Position numbers and translations under genes: made by a program. Below are positions 38,302-51,266 of a DNA stretch of 64,000 bases, in pieces (position 1 is the first letter of the stretch; each line of letters begins with the position of its first letter). A model generated the notes under the pieces. The model saw nothing but the letters and a program-made list of their open reading frames with translations. It made no database searches and had not been told where the DNA came from. Source of the stretch: Scylla paramamosain (Eukaryota > Arthropoda > Malacostraca > Decapoda > Portunidae); contig NC_087190.1 in NCBI RefSeq assembly GCF_035594125.1, forward strand, positions 9,503,604 through 9,567,603, written 5' to 3'.

Positions 38302-38749
38302 CATTCCTAGAGTTGTGAACGAGTTAGATTCTAGATAGCCATTTATAAGTAATTATTTTCATAAATCATTTATTGGCAAAATATGTAGGGGTATACAGCA
38401 CCCTCTCAAGTTTTGTTCTTGTTTTCTTCCAAAGCCCACTAGAGACAAGTATCACAAAACTCAGAGAAAACACTAAAAATTTATTAATTATGCAGGCCAC
38501 ATAGCCTAATGCTGTTTGTGTGCTGTGCTCACATTCAGCATGACACAACAGTGTAACTGCCTCAGTTTGTGTATTTTGTCCTCACATTAGGCATGATGCA
38601 GCAGTGTGGTGCCACCACACCCTACTGCACATGTTTTGTCCTTACATCTGGTATGAAGTAGCAGTGTGGACCTCATACAAGTTTTCATTTTGACCTCACA
38701 TTTGTCATGCAACAGCAGTGCAGTGCTGCCACATTTAGAATTGTGTGTG
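38302..38749. repeat. Diverged minisatellite-like sequence
   Basis: From about 38500 a phrase of the type TTTTGTCCTCACATTxGGxATGATGCAGCAGTGxxGTGCCxCCACA recurs about four times with a period near 60 bp. Another copy of the same phrase lies at 43590-43690. The part 38302-38500 holds nothing recognised. Confidence 0.6.
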
Positions 38750-38999
38750 TGTGATTCACCTACCGTCATCTGCTGGTCACCCAGCCAGCCGTTACCCTAC
38801 AGAAAGAGCTCAGAGCTCATAGTGACCAATCTTTGGATAGGACTGAGACCACTCACACACCACACACCGGGACAACGAGGTCACGACCCCTTGGGTTATA
38901 TCTCTTACCTACTTACTGCTAGGTGAACAAGGACTTCCTGAGATTTGAATCTGGGTCTTCTTGGTTGTGAGCCAAGCATGTTAACCACTACACTACGCA
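38750..38999 (-). mobile_element. tRNA-derived SINE
   Basis: The minus strand from 38999 reads ACTGCGTAGTGTAGTGGTTA (A-box-like), GCTTGGCTCACAACCAAG (an anticodon stem-loop-like hairpin with loop CTCACAA) and AGATTCAAATCT (a decayed B box), then a tRNA-unrelated body ending near GGCTGGGTGACCAGCAG. Its head abuts the TACACACACAC tail of LINE-C copy 2. I recall similar sequences as common in decapod genomes. The boxes are mutated, so this copy is probably silent. Confidence 0.65.
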
Positions 39000-39232
39000 G
39001 TGTGTGTGTGTGTATTTACCTAGTTGTGGTTTACGGGAGGGAAGTAATCTCATAGTATCCTGTCTCTATATCTATCCAGTTTGGTCTTAGAAGCATGGAC
39101 AGTTACGGCATTGACAACGTCTTCACTGAGTTCATTCAATTTGTTCACACTTCTGTGAGGAAAACTATACTTTTCGATGTCTCTTCTACAGTTAACTTTA
39201 TTCAACTTCTTACTGTGTCCCCTTGCACTCTC
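39000..39232 (-). pseudogene. LINE-C copy 2, 3' end
   Basis: The frame encodes RGHSKKLNKVNCRRDIEKY, then SFPHRSVNKLNELSEDVVNA and FKTKLDRYRD-like residues, the C-terminal block of CR1-like ORF2. It is followed by a 3' tail ending ACTAGGTAAATACACACAC. The upstream continuation is at 42694, beyond the RTE element. Confidence 0.78.
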
Positions 39233-42200
39233 ATCATCATCATCATCATCATGTTCATTTAACGTCCACATTTTCCCATCAGGGTGGGGTTGGATGGGCA
39301 ATGACTGCTTTCCACAACTGGGGATCTTGTACCATAAGTTCTTCTATTCCCAATAAATTCATATCCTCTGTCACACACTTCCTCCACTTTTTCTTTGACC
39401 TTCCCACCGGCCGTCAGCCTCCAACCCTCACCTCCTCCACCTCACTCAGTGCCCCTCCCTCCGCCCTTCTCATGTGTCCAAACCATCTCAGTCTTCTCTT
39501 CCTCAGCTCAACAGAAAGGTCTTCAACTCCACACATCTCTGCCACCTCAATGCTAGACCTCCCTTCTTGCCACCTCACTCCTGTCATGTATCTCAGCATC
39601 CTGCGGTCATAGCTACATAGAATATCTGTCAGTCTGTTTGTCAGTGCCCATGTTTCTGCTCCATACAGAAGAGCAGATCTGACACAAGCTCTGTATACCC
39701 TTCCCCTGATCCTCAGTTTTATGCTGCATTTCACCAATAAACTGGCAATTTCTTGCCATCTTCTCCATGCAGTTGCTCCTCTCACTCTTACTGCTCTCTT
39801 TACACCCACTTCACAGACCAACATATCTCCCAAGTAGCAGAACTGTTGTACCTCTTCCAACTTACCTCCATTCACCTCCAACCTGACATCCTCATCATCA
39901 CCACCGCCACCACCACCCTCCTCCTCCCGCACACATCTTGGACATACAAAGTTCTGCACCACTCTGAGATTCCTCAGACTTGAGCACCATTGGTGACACC
40001 ATTTATTATGCCTAGTACACAACACTGAGTTTGCTCCCACTCCTCTTCCACAACATCCACATGGCCATTTTCCTGACTGAATTCTTTCTCTAGCTTCATT
40101 TCCGGTCACCATTAGTTTTGTCTTCTCCATGTTTATTTTCAGTCCCCTCTGCTCCATCCCTTCTTTCCACCTATCAAACATGTCAGTCACTTCTTCCCTT
40201 GATTCTGCTGTCAATACCAAATCATCAGCATAGAGTAGCTCCCACGGGCCATCTCCTCTTGCCAGTTTAGTAGCCTCCTCCATTACTGTGATAAAGAGTA
40301 GTGGACTAAGAGCTGATCCCTGGTGTACTCCCACTCTTATGTCAAAGTCCCTTGATGTTCCTGCCAATGTTTTCACCCTTGATCTTGATTCCACATACAG
40401 AGACATGACTGCAGTCATAAGCCTTTTGGGCACTTTTTGTCTCCTTAGTGCCCACTCAATCTTCTCCTTGGCACTCTGTCAAATGCCTTCTCTGGATCAA
40501 CAAAGACATGGAATAGCTTCTTCCTTTCACTGAACTTCTCCTGTATTTGCCTCATTATAAAAATTGCATCCATTGTCAATCTTCCTAGGCAAAACCCAAG
40601 CTGTCAACCATCCACTTTTATCAGTTTCCTCAGCCTTTCCTCCAATAACTTTTTGAACAGCGTCATTCCATGTTCCAACAGTCTAATTCCTCTACATTTT
40701 CTGCACTCCAAGGCATCTCCTTTTCCCTTATAGATTGGCACTGTCATACTATTTTTCCAGTCTTCAGGAATGTCTCCCTCATCAATTATGCCTCTAAACA
40801 CCCTTGTTAATTCTCTTATAACACCCACTTTCTTCATTAAGTCACTGGTGATTCCTGTTGGACCCGGCACTTTTCCACTTTTCATTCCTTTCAATGTTCT
40901 GTTCACCTCTTCCTCTGAGATTTCTTCTATCATAAGTTCCACCATATCCACCTCTTCCAGGTTGTGTTCATTTTCCTCGTTTAACAGGTTTTCAAAGTAG
41001 CACCTCCACCTCTCAAGTATTTCTTCCTCCTTTATCTTGATAATTCTTCTTTCATCCTTTATATATTTTGCTCCAGTTATGTCTTTCTTCTTTCTTCATT
41101 TGTTTTGCAATTTTGAACATATCTTTTTGCTTCTCACTACTATTCTGTTCTACATCCTAATTTTCCCACACCAGCCTCTTTGCTCTGGCTACCTTCCTCT
41201 TAATCTGCCTTGCATTCTCTTTATGTTCTCTCTTATCCTCATCATTCTGTGTTCTCTGCCATCTTTTGTATGCCCTTTTCTTTTCCTGCACCGCTCTCTG
41301 TACTGCTTCATTCCACCACCATGTTTCTCTTTGTCTTCTTTGGTGACCTGTTGTTTCACCACAGACTTCCTTGCAGCCTCCAGAACATTTTTACTCAGTT
41401 CCTTCCATCCTCCTCTATTTACCATATTTTTCTGTTGCACCTTCATTTCAAATTGTCTTCATGTTTCCTCATCCTTCAATTTCCATTCTTTTATTTTCCT
41501 TTCGCCTCTCTGCTTCTTCTTTCTCACCAAGTTGGTAACATTTAGATCTGCTCTCAGTAGGTGGTGCTGTGTTAAACATGCCTCTCCTGGAATGACCCTA
41601 CAGTCTCTTACCCATATTTCCCTTTCCTCCTTCAGTAGTATAAAATCGATTTGTGTTTCTGCTCCTCCACTCTTGTATGTAATTTTCTTCTCCCTGTCCT
41701 TTTTAAACATACTATTTATCACCCTCAGCTCTTTACTTTAGCTAAATTCCAGTATTCTTTCTCCTTCCCGATTTCTCATTCCAAATCCATAGATGCCAAT
41801 GACTTCTTTGAATCTTCCTCTGTCATCTCCAATATGCCCATTTAGGTTGCTGGCAATGAGTAGTATCTCTGAGTCTGCCACTGTTATCACATCATCCAAC
41901 ACACCCCAGAAGGCTTCCTTTTCTTCCTCTGGTCTACCCACTTGTGGTGCATATACTGAAAAAATATTCATGACTTTCCTCCCCATGACAATCTTCATCT
42001 TTATTATTCTTGTGTTTATCCTTTCACTTGTATCACATCCTCCACCAGATCTTCTTGTACCAACAATCCTACACCTCCTGCTCTCTTCTTTTCCCCCGCC
42101 CACCAGAACTTGTAGCACTCCTCTCCGCAGCCGAACAGTTTGCATCCTTGTCCCTAGTATTGGACTTCCTGCATGCAACAAATGTCCACTCTCCTCTTCG

Positions 42201-42693
42201 CCAACATCCCCACCACTTCCCCACTCCTGCCCACCATTGACCCCATATTTACTGTGCCCACCTGCAGGTCTCCTCCCTCTCGTTTATCAGGTTTTCTCAG
42301 TCCAGAAGTTCTTAGCAACCCCTGCCCACATAAGGGCTGCCGGGGACTGGGGGCCATTTCATGCATTTCAGTCATCATTTGTTGGTTGGTGCAAATTTTT
42401 ATGGTAGCATGCCCTTGCTTACACCACCCACAGGTGTCGGCGGTGGGCCTACCCTTTGCCTATGAAGGGCATAAGCTGCAAGGCAGCAGGTGGTTTGGAT
42501 TCAGTTTTCCTTCTCCTAGCCTCTGCCTAATGGAGCACACGCTACAAGGCAGCAGGGACCCTAGGCAGGTGCTACCTGCTACCGGGTCAAGAGTGGACCT
42601 GGGAGCAATAGCAGAATAAAGGATAACTCCATCTTCCCTACAACTCCGAAAGTCCCCAATCAGAGCCTTGCTACCGGATGCAGTTTATAGTCA
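39233..42693 (-). mobile_element. RTE-type LINE, near full length, inserted in LINE-C copy 2
   Basis: It is flanked by an 18-bp duplication with one mismatch (TGTGTCCCCTTG-c/t-ACTCT at 39215-39232 and 42694-42711). Its 3' end on the minus strand is a short trinucleotide tail (ATG repeats), usual for RTE elements. A single ORF2-type coding region (endonuclease then RT) spans it in several frames. The length is 3461 bp. Confidence 0.85.
39300..42400 (-). pseudogene. RTE endonuclease-reverse transcriptase, frameshifted
   Basis: Pieces in order on the minus strand: an endonuclease start (GTVNMGSMVGRSGEV, VDICCMQEVQY), IFSVYAPQVGRPEEEKE, SNLNGHIGDDRGRF (usual GDFNGH) and TQIDFILL. The RT follows with KSGKVPGPTGITSDLMK and CRGIRLLEHG, then VGVHQGSALSPLLF and LLYADDLVLTAES (intact YADD). 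A finger-like insert then appears (WPCGCCGRGVGANSVLC ... FVCPRC). The tail has SALLYGAETWALT and LRWFGHMRRAEGG. Several frameshifts and stops inactivate it. The longest open stretch is 39414-40433. Confidence 0.85.
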
Positions 42694-43585
42694 TGTGTCC
42701 CCTTGTACTCTGTGTGTTTAAAGTTATAAAACATTCTTTGTTCACATTTTCCATACCATTTATCATTCTATAGATGTTTATTAAATCCCCTCTCTCTCTC
42801 TCTTATTTTCAAGGGTAGAAATTTCCAATTCTTAATCTCTCTTCATAGGTTGACTTACTCAACTCTGGAACCAATTTAGTGGCTGTTCTTTGTACTCTTT
42901 CTAATTTTATAATATTCCTCTTTACGTATATGAGTAGACCACACCACTGCCACATATTCCAATCTTGGTCTTATCATGGAAATCAACAACTTTTTTTATC
43001 ATTCCTTCATCTAAATATGAGAATGCCATTATTACTCTTTTTAACAAATTCATCGTCTCTCCAGTAATTTTATCAATGTGTCTGTCCGAAGTTGAATTTT
43101 CAGTAATTGTTAATCCCCAATTCCATTTTCTCTTTTGATTTCTGTAACTTCACACCATCCATCTCATAATGATATTGTATTCTTTTCTTACTCTTACCAA
43201 ACTCCATTACTTTATATTTACTTAAACTGAATTACATTTGCTAAGATTTATTCCATCTATTTATCTTATTTAAATCATCTTGCAGTACTATACAGTCATT
43301 TACATTTTCTACCCTTCTCATCAGCTTAGCATCATCTGCAAATACGAGTAAGTTCATATAACTGTCTATTTCTTCATTTATGTCATTTACATATATTACA
43401 AACATTATCAGTCCCAACACTGACCCCCATGGGACACCACTAATTACTTTCAGCCAAGATGAATTTTGGTCTTGTATTACTGTTCTCATCACTCTATCAT
43501 CCACTCCAATCTTCCAATTTTTCCATAATCTTTTATCTTCCATAGCAATCTTCAGTGTGGTACTTTGTCAAACACTTTCTTCAAG
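42694..43585 (-). pseudogene. LINE-C copy 2, reverse transcriptase part
   Basis: The minus-strand frame around 43241-43543 encodes SGVPWGSVLGLIMFVIYVND and LLVFADDAKLMRRV (intact FADD box). Further downstream, RT C-terminal sequence runs with stops to the RTE insertion point. The 5' end breaks off near 43585. Confidence 0.78.
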
Positions 43586-45442
43586 TCTAAGTAAATGCAT
43601 GATGCAGCAATGCAGTTCTGCCACATTTAGAATTGAGTGTGTGTGTGTGTGTGTGTGTTTTGTCCTCACATTTGGTGTGACATGGGGATGCAGTGGAAAG
43701 TGTAAACAACATGGCACCTCTTGAACATGATCATGATGCTACAGGTGACTCAAGATTTCTGACCCAGGCCTCTTTTTCAAATCAATGGACAGATGGATAG
43801 ATAGACCAATATTTCGTTTCTATTAACAAAACCATCCACATAATTTGTTGTCCAGTATCTCAGGCTTATAGAAGTAGATAAGAACTGTACAAGAATGCAG
43901 CAAGTCTGTACAAAGGCATTAAGAATCTTCATAATTAGCTGACGAGTCTACATGCATCTTCAGATTTGTGGCAGTCTTCAGATTTGTGTCAGTCTGAAAT
44001 GCTCATATGCAGGGAAACCATATGTAGATATATATCTGAGAGTTGGCAGTCTATATAAGGTGCCTAAAGCTAGAGTGATGTAAGCGCCAAAAATAAAAAA
44101 TGGGAAAAAAAAAAAAGGCATCAAAGTTTTGCAAATTTCAAAATATGATACATTTTCAATGGACTGTGATAGAAAGTAATGCTTAGTATCAAAATATTCA
44201 GTAATTTATGCCCCTTATAAGTATTTAGTTGAATTGCATTATTAAGTTACAATTAAATTACATTAAAAAAAAGTGACCGCATTTTTCTTCAGTATGATTT
44301 TGTTTAGAGTATCACAGAACTACATTTAAACCATATTTAGAGCCCACACATTTTTTCCTATATTCTATCAAGTTATTTTATTTTCTATGTACTATTAGGA
44401 GAATCACAACCATTAAAAATCTTTTTTTGTGAACTTATCAATTTCATTTAGCAAAAACATGTGACATACACATACTTCCTAAGATGAACACAAACAAAGA
44501 GAATGATACAAGCTTAAAAAATGTCACTGGAACAAACAAAAACAAAAGAACTAATAAACATTATGAAAATATACCAGTATAAAGGATAATAGAATATGAA
44601 GAAATAATAGTCATCCAATCCTTCCAAAGTTCACGTAGGTTTCCTTTGTGTTTGTTTCCTCATCTTGAGCAATACAATGGAACCTCAGTTTTTTAACTCA
44701 ATTCATTCCTGAATGCCATTCAGAATCCAAAATATTAAAACACTGAAACAATTTTCCCCACAGGAATCAATGTAAAATAGATTAATCCATTCTCAGACAC
44801 CCATCCACCATGTCATAGTGGATAATGACCGACACTCCCACTTCTAAGCTGGCTGCTCCACAATATCTCCAGCTTAGAATTTTTGTTTTATCCAGAAAGG
44901 ATATACTGAATAAACTTTGTGACACAGAACTCATCAAAAGATATTGTTTAGACCATGCTGGTCTTTATCACTGATCTAGTGAGGGAAGCCTTACAGAGTG
45001 ACACAGAGAGGAGCAATCCTCTTACTGCCAAAATTAAGGTGATCATAACACTTAGGCATCTTGCTGCTGGGAAAAGCTACTGGGAAAATGCAGATGTGCA
45101 GCACTTATGGTGTTGTGAGTCATAGATAGAGCCACAGGAGGTTCAGGATAATTCCTGAGTGCCAAACCTTGTTTGTTTACATCAAGATTCTTCAAGTTCT
45201 TTTTTGTGATGACACAGAAAACTGTAAACAATTATAAAGATGATAAAAAAATCTTAAATGAATCACCAGCTTTGGCCAAAAATATGCAAATATATTGTGT
45301 ATAAAATGACCATATAAGCAAAGAACTTTGACCCACAAAGTAGAATGATATCTCTGGGCAGGCCACAGTTGCAGGTTGGCTTTATCTCCAAATGGAGAGA
45401 CACACTATACTGGGTTACTGTTTTGTTTGTTTGCTTCTCTTC

Positions 45443-45445
<3 letters not shown>
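43586..45445. other. Mostly unassigned; possible MITE near 44673
   Basis: A copy of the 38500-type minisatellite phrase with (GT)n lies at 43590-43690. From about 44673 the words CAATGGAACCTCAGTTTTTTAAC and CACAGGAATCAATGTAAAATAG resemble the ends of common mariner/pogo-type MITEs, but I found no second end. No gene is supported. Confidence 0.4.
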
Positions 45446-45488
<43 letters not shown>

Positions 45489-45489
45489 A

Positions 45490-45573
<84 letters not shown>
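45446..45573. repeat. Compound (GT)n-(CT)n microsatellite
   Basis: GT units run to about 45488 and CT units occupy 45493-45573. More CT-rich sequence follows. Confidence 0.97.
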
Positions 45574-45576
<3 letters not shown>

Positions 45577-46299
45577 TCCTTCTTCACCATTCTCTCTCTC
45601 ATCCTTTCCTCCCTCCCATCTCCCCTCCCCCCCATCTCTCTCTCTCTGTGTGAAAGTAAGATCAATCCTGAGAATTGCTAAATAGAATGCAAATGACTGA
45701 GAATGAAAATGGAGTCATACAAGAGAGTGAAAAGAGCGAAAAAGGATGAAGCGTGAATGTGAATAACGTGGAGTAAGAGGGAGAGAGGGAGGTATCACTC
45801 CCTAGTTCCTTATCTCTAATAGATAAAGGGAGGGTAGGTGACAGGGAGGGAGGTTTGAGAGGAGAGGAAAGAGGAAGGGAGAGGAAAGGAACAAGGGAAG
45901 GAAGGAATGCATTGCAGAGTAGAGGGAGGATGTGAGGAAGGGAACTTCATAGCTTGGGAAGGAGAGTAAATGGGGCAAGGAAGTGGAGGAAGGGTGAAGG
46001 AGGATGATGGGAAAAAATTTGATGTAGAGCCTAGTCACAGCCTCTCTGGCCCTCATGGTGAAAGGCAAAAATGGCCAGTGATCACTAGAACACATTAGAA
46101 AGGATGTATGCCATGAAAATTCATGATTATATGTATAAGTGATCACAGCAGTTTAAGGGTTAAATTGATTTATTAATTCATTTTGGATTTTTTTCTATGT
46201 AAGATGTTTCTGGTCTATGGCAACACTTCTTAATAAAAACATACACTGAGGGCGCCATTTCCAATAGGGTATAGTCTGAAAAAAAATTATCCAAAATTG
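45574..46299. other. Unassigned; piggyBac-like terminus at 46159
   Basis: Purine-rich sequence (45770-46000) without a gene. At 46148-46163, GCAGTTTAAGGGTTAA read on the minus strand gives TTAACCCTTAAACTGC, almost the same as the left end of the piggyBac element at 12828. The other end was not found. Confidence 0.4.
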
Positions 46300-46950
46300 A
46301 AGGAGTGTCTTGAAACCTCCCTCTTGAAAAACTTCATCAAAGGTAGAAAGAAATGCAAAAGCAGACAGAGTTCCAGAGTTTACCTTTAAAAGCAATGAAA
46401 AACTGAGAATACTGTCTTTCATTAGGGAGGAGTTGTAGGGAGTGAGTTGTAGCATTTACTAGTAAAAGGAATGAAAAACTGGGAATACTGATTAAGTCTT
46501 GCATTAGGGAGGTGAAAAGAATAGGGGTGAAAGTAAAAAGCTCTCTGTAGTGAAGCTGTAGGAAGAGGGATGACATATGCAGTTAGCAGATCAGAAGAGT
46601 TATTAGAGTGAAACTAGCACTAAAAGATAGCAAGATAAGATTATGTTGAATTGATGGATGGAGGAACTGGGTCTTTGAGGCATTGAACAGCACTAAGTTT
46701 GCTCTGTCCCAACCAAAAGTTTTAGAAAGATCAAAATCAAGCATTCAGAGGCTTCCTTGTGAGTTATTTAACTTCTGAAGAGTTGAATGTCCATGAAAAA
46801 ATATAGGAAAGTGCATAGTGGTATCATCAGCATAAGAGTGGATAGAATAAGAAGTTTGGCTTAGGAGATCATCAATGAATATATAATACGAAGACACTGG
46901 ATGACAGGATAGACTCCTAAGGAACAAAATATCATGTCGTTAGATGTAAA
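46300..46950 (-). mobile_element. LINE-A-related fragment, old
   Basis: The minus strand carries the C-terminal region (FIAFKGKLWNSV, a SLFLQLHYRELFTF-type block) and the YADDTTMHF-type RT block near 46820. It has large deletions and about 15-20% divergence by eye from the other LINE-A copies. No ORF remains. Confidence 0.7.
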
Positions 46951-47036
46951 TCTTTTTATATTGCTTTAATTTCCAATTTTAGCATAGCATACTGAATGTA
47001 TTTACAAAATGTTTTCTTTATCAGACACCCACTAGT

Positions 47037-48080
<1,044 letters not shown>

Positions 48081-48345
48081 CTAGTGGTTAGATGACAAGC
48101 AAGAACTTTCTGTACTGCAACATTTTGCTGCTAACACTACTTTTAAAGCCTTTCACCAGTCTTGGCATTCAATTTCACCTGATGATCGGTGATTTTGTAC
48201 TATTAAACACAGTGAGAGGCTCCACCAGGCTTTCCTTCACCTGGGTTGACATTTGAATCGTATTGGAATAGCCTGGCAGAGAAAAGTAACAATATTTTTA
48301 AAATTCAAAATATAACATTTTCACTAGATTCTGGCATTTCATGAG

Positions 48346-50684
48346 TTAGTTTCCAGTTCAGATTATAAGTGAAGGACAGACAGAGGATGTTCAGTGTAAA
48401 AGAGGAGGGCAGTTGAGTGTCATTGAAGATGAGGGGATAGTTGTCTGGAAGGTTGTGTTGAGTTGATAGATGGAGGAATTGAGTTTATGAGGCATTAAAC
48501 AATACCAAGTTTGCTCTGCCCTAATCAGAAGTTTTAGAAAGATCAGAAGTCAAGCATTCTGTGGCTTCCCTGTGTGAAATGTTTACTTCCTGAAGGGTTG
48601 GACATCTATGAAAAGACGTGAAAAAGTGCAGGGTGGTATCATCAGCATAGAAGTGGATAGGACAAGAAGTTTGGTTTAGAAGATCATTAATGAATAATAA
48701 GAAGAGAGTGGGTGACAGGACAGAACCCTGAGGAACACCACTGTTAATAGATTTAGGAGAAGAACAGTGACTGTCTACCACAGCAGCAATAGAAAGGTCA
48801 GAAAGGAAACTTGAGATGAAGTTACAGAGAGAAGGATAGAAGCCGTAGGAGGATAGTTTGGAAATCAAAGCTTTGTGCTAGACTATATCAAAAGCTTTTG
48901 ATATGTCCAAGACAACAGCAAAAGTTTCACCAAAATCTCTAAAAGAGGATGACCAAGACTCAGTAAGGAAAGCCAGAAGATCAGCAGTAGAGCAGCCTTG
49001 ACAGAACCCATACTGGCGATCAGATAGAAGGTTGTGAAGTGATAGATGTTTAAGAATCCTTCTGTTGAAGATAGATTCAAAAACTTTAGATAGGCAGGAA
49101 ATTAAAGCAATAGGACAGTAGTTTGAGGGATTAGAATGGTCACCCTTCTTAGGAACAGGCTGAATGTAGGCAAATTCCCAGCAAGAAGGAAAGGTAGATG
49201 TTGACATAGAGAGCTGAAAGAGTTTGACTAGGCAAGGTGCAAGCACAGAGACACAGTTTCGGAGAACAGAGGAGGGACCCCATCAGGTCCATAAGCCTTC
49301 TGAGGGTTTAGGCCAGCAAGGGCACGGAAAACATTATTGCAAAGAATTTTAATAGGTAGCATGAAGTAGTCAGAGGGTGGAGGAGAGGGAGGAACAAGTC
49401 CAGAATCGTCCAAGGTAGAGTTTTTAGCAAAGTTTTGAAGGAAGAGTTCAGCTTTAGAAATAGATGTGATAGCAGTGGTGCCATCTGGTTGAAATTAAGA
49501 AGGAAAAGAAGAAGCAAATTTATTGGAGATATTTTTGGCTAGATGCCAGGAGTCACGAGGGGAGTTAGATCTTGAAAGGTTTTGACACTTTCTGTTAACA
49601 ATGGAGTTTTTGGCTAGTTGGAGAACAAACCTGGCATGGTTCCAGGCAGAAATATAAAGTGCATGAGATTCTGGTGATGGAAGGCTTAAATACCTTTTGT
49701 GGGCCACCTCTCTATCATATATAGCAGTGGTTCTCAAACTTTTTCATGAGCAACCCTATTTGGAACATTTCATTCCTTTGCAACCCAGAGTAAAGTAAAG
49801 AGAAAGAAAATGTACAATGATATATACACTTTATTTTGGAAAAAAATAAATAATGTGTACAGCTTGTGTACAGCAGTCAGAGACACCATTACATGGGGCC
49901 CAGGAGGAGGGAGGTGGGGGGAAGATGAACATACATAACAAAAGTAATTTGTGGTTAAAGAAGAATAATTCAATTAAGTAACTGAAATACACTGAAACAC
50001 TGAAAGCATGATAATGTTCCTGTGTCCCTGCGACCCATCAAAATTGATCTCGTGACCCACCTTTGGGTCGCGGCCCATAGTTTGAGAACCATTGATGTAT
50101 AGCACGAGAACAAGCTGTGTTAAACCAAGGTTTGGAAGGTTTAGGTTGAGAAAAAGAATGAGGAATGTACGCCTCCATGCCAGACACTATCACCTTTGTT
50201 ATGCACTCAGCACACAAAGACGGGTCTCTGATATGGAAGCAGTAGTCATTCCAAGGAAAATCAGCAAAATACCTCCTCAGGTCCCCCAACTAGCAGAGGC
50301 AAAGTGCCAGAGGCACCTTCGCTTAGGGGGATCCTGAGAAGGGATTGGAGTGATAGGACAAGATACAGATATGAGATTGTGATTGGAGGAGCCCAACGGA
50401 GAAGAAAGGGTGACAGCATAAGCAGAAGAATTAGAGGTCAGGAAAAGGTCAAGAATGTTGGGCGTATCTCCAAGACAGTCAGGAATACGAGTAGGGTGTT
50501 GCACCAATTGCTCTAGGTCGTGGAGGATAGCAAAGTTGAAGGCTAGTTCACCAGGATGGTCAGTGGAGAGGAAAGCCAAAGCTGATGGTGAACATTGAAG
50601 TCTCCAAGAATGGAGATCTCCGCAAAAGGGAAGAGGGTCAGAATGTGCTCCACTTTGGAAGTTAAGTAGTCAAAGAATTTCTTA
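48346..50684 (-). mobile_element. LINE-A copy 8, truncated at both ends, with a hAT MITE inside
   Basis: On the minus strand it runs from the endonuclease (about 50684; [16 protein letters not shown] region) through the linker and the RT ([34 protein letters not shown]) to the middle of the C-terminal part at 48346. Frames 48521-48868 and 48878-49246 are separated by a stop at AFDIV-TAG. The hAT element 49725-50094 interrupts the linker. It lacks both the 5' end and the poly-A tail. Confidence 0.85.
49725..50094. mobile_element. hAT-type MITE (370 bp)
   Basis: The ends read inward CAGTGGTTCTCAAACTTTTT and CAATGGTTCTCAAACTATGG, the well-known Charlie/SPIN-like hAT terminus, with GGGTCGCGGCCC near the right end. 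The 8-bp duplication ATATATAG/ATGTATAG (49717-49724, 50095-50102; one mismatch) fits hAT. The original LINE-A sequence (TATCATGTATAGCACGAG) is restored by removal. It has no ORF. Confidence 0.9.
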
Positions 50685-51187
50685 TTTGTTATTGTTGATA
50701 CCTAGAAATCTTTTTTTTTTTTTTTTTTTACCAGACAACTGATAATTCTTACATATGCCATCATGTAAATAAATATTTTTTTCCAATTATTATGTTGCAT
50801 CAGACTATTGATTAATTTAGCTTATGTTAAGATAGGTTATGCCTGGCTACATTAGGCTATCTGAAGTACAGTTAAGCTACATTAGTTTTAAATTATTTGT
50901 CAAGTATAATTATTGTATAAGGCTAAAATGTCGCATAGTTTTGTCAGAAAATTTATGTTGCTTAAGATTTCAGGATCCATAATTAAGACATATCATGCAT
51001 ATCACTGTGATGAAAAATTAATGTTTTATTCAATGATAATTTTTCTCCCTTTATGTACAGGTACTGTTGTATTTTGTGATTAGACACTGGAACAAATGTT
51101 TTACTCAATGGTAATTTTTCCCCCTTAATGTACAGGTACTGTTGTATTTTGTGATTAAACACTGGACAAATTTATGTATTGACAGAT
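50685..51187. other. Unassigned AT-rich sequence with a short tandem duplication
   Basis: A segment of about 75 bp containing TGTACAGGTACTGTTGTATTTTG is present twice (51022-51172) with few differences. There is no gene. Confidence 0.55.
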
Positions 51188-51190
51188 TAT

Positions 51191-51266
<76 letters not shown>

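Noticed and set aside
38935..39000. A functional tRNA gene
   Set aside because: The B box is mutated, the acceptor stem cannot be formed, and the sequence continues into a SINE body.
41037..41741. Plus-strand 234-codon hydrophobic ORF
   Set aside because: It is the antisense of the RTE endonuclease-RT region, whose minus-strand frames carry the real motifs.
44601..44665. Possible terminal exon on the minus strand (peptide like DEETNTKETYVNFGRIG then stop)
   Set aside because: The acceptor-side sequence looks like the end of a MITE and the pyrimidine tract is poor. A 17-codon frame alone is not enough evidence.
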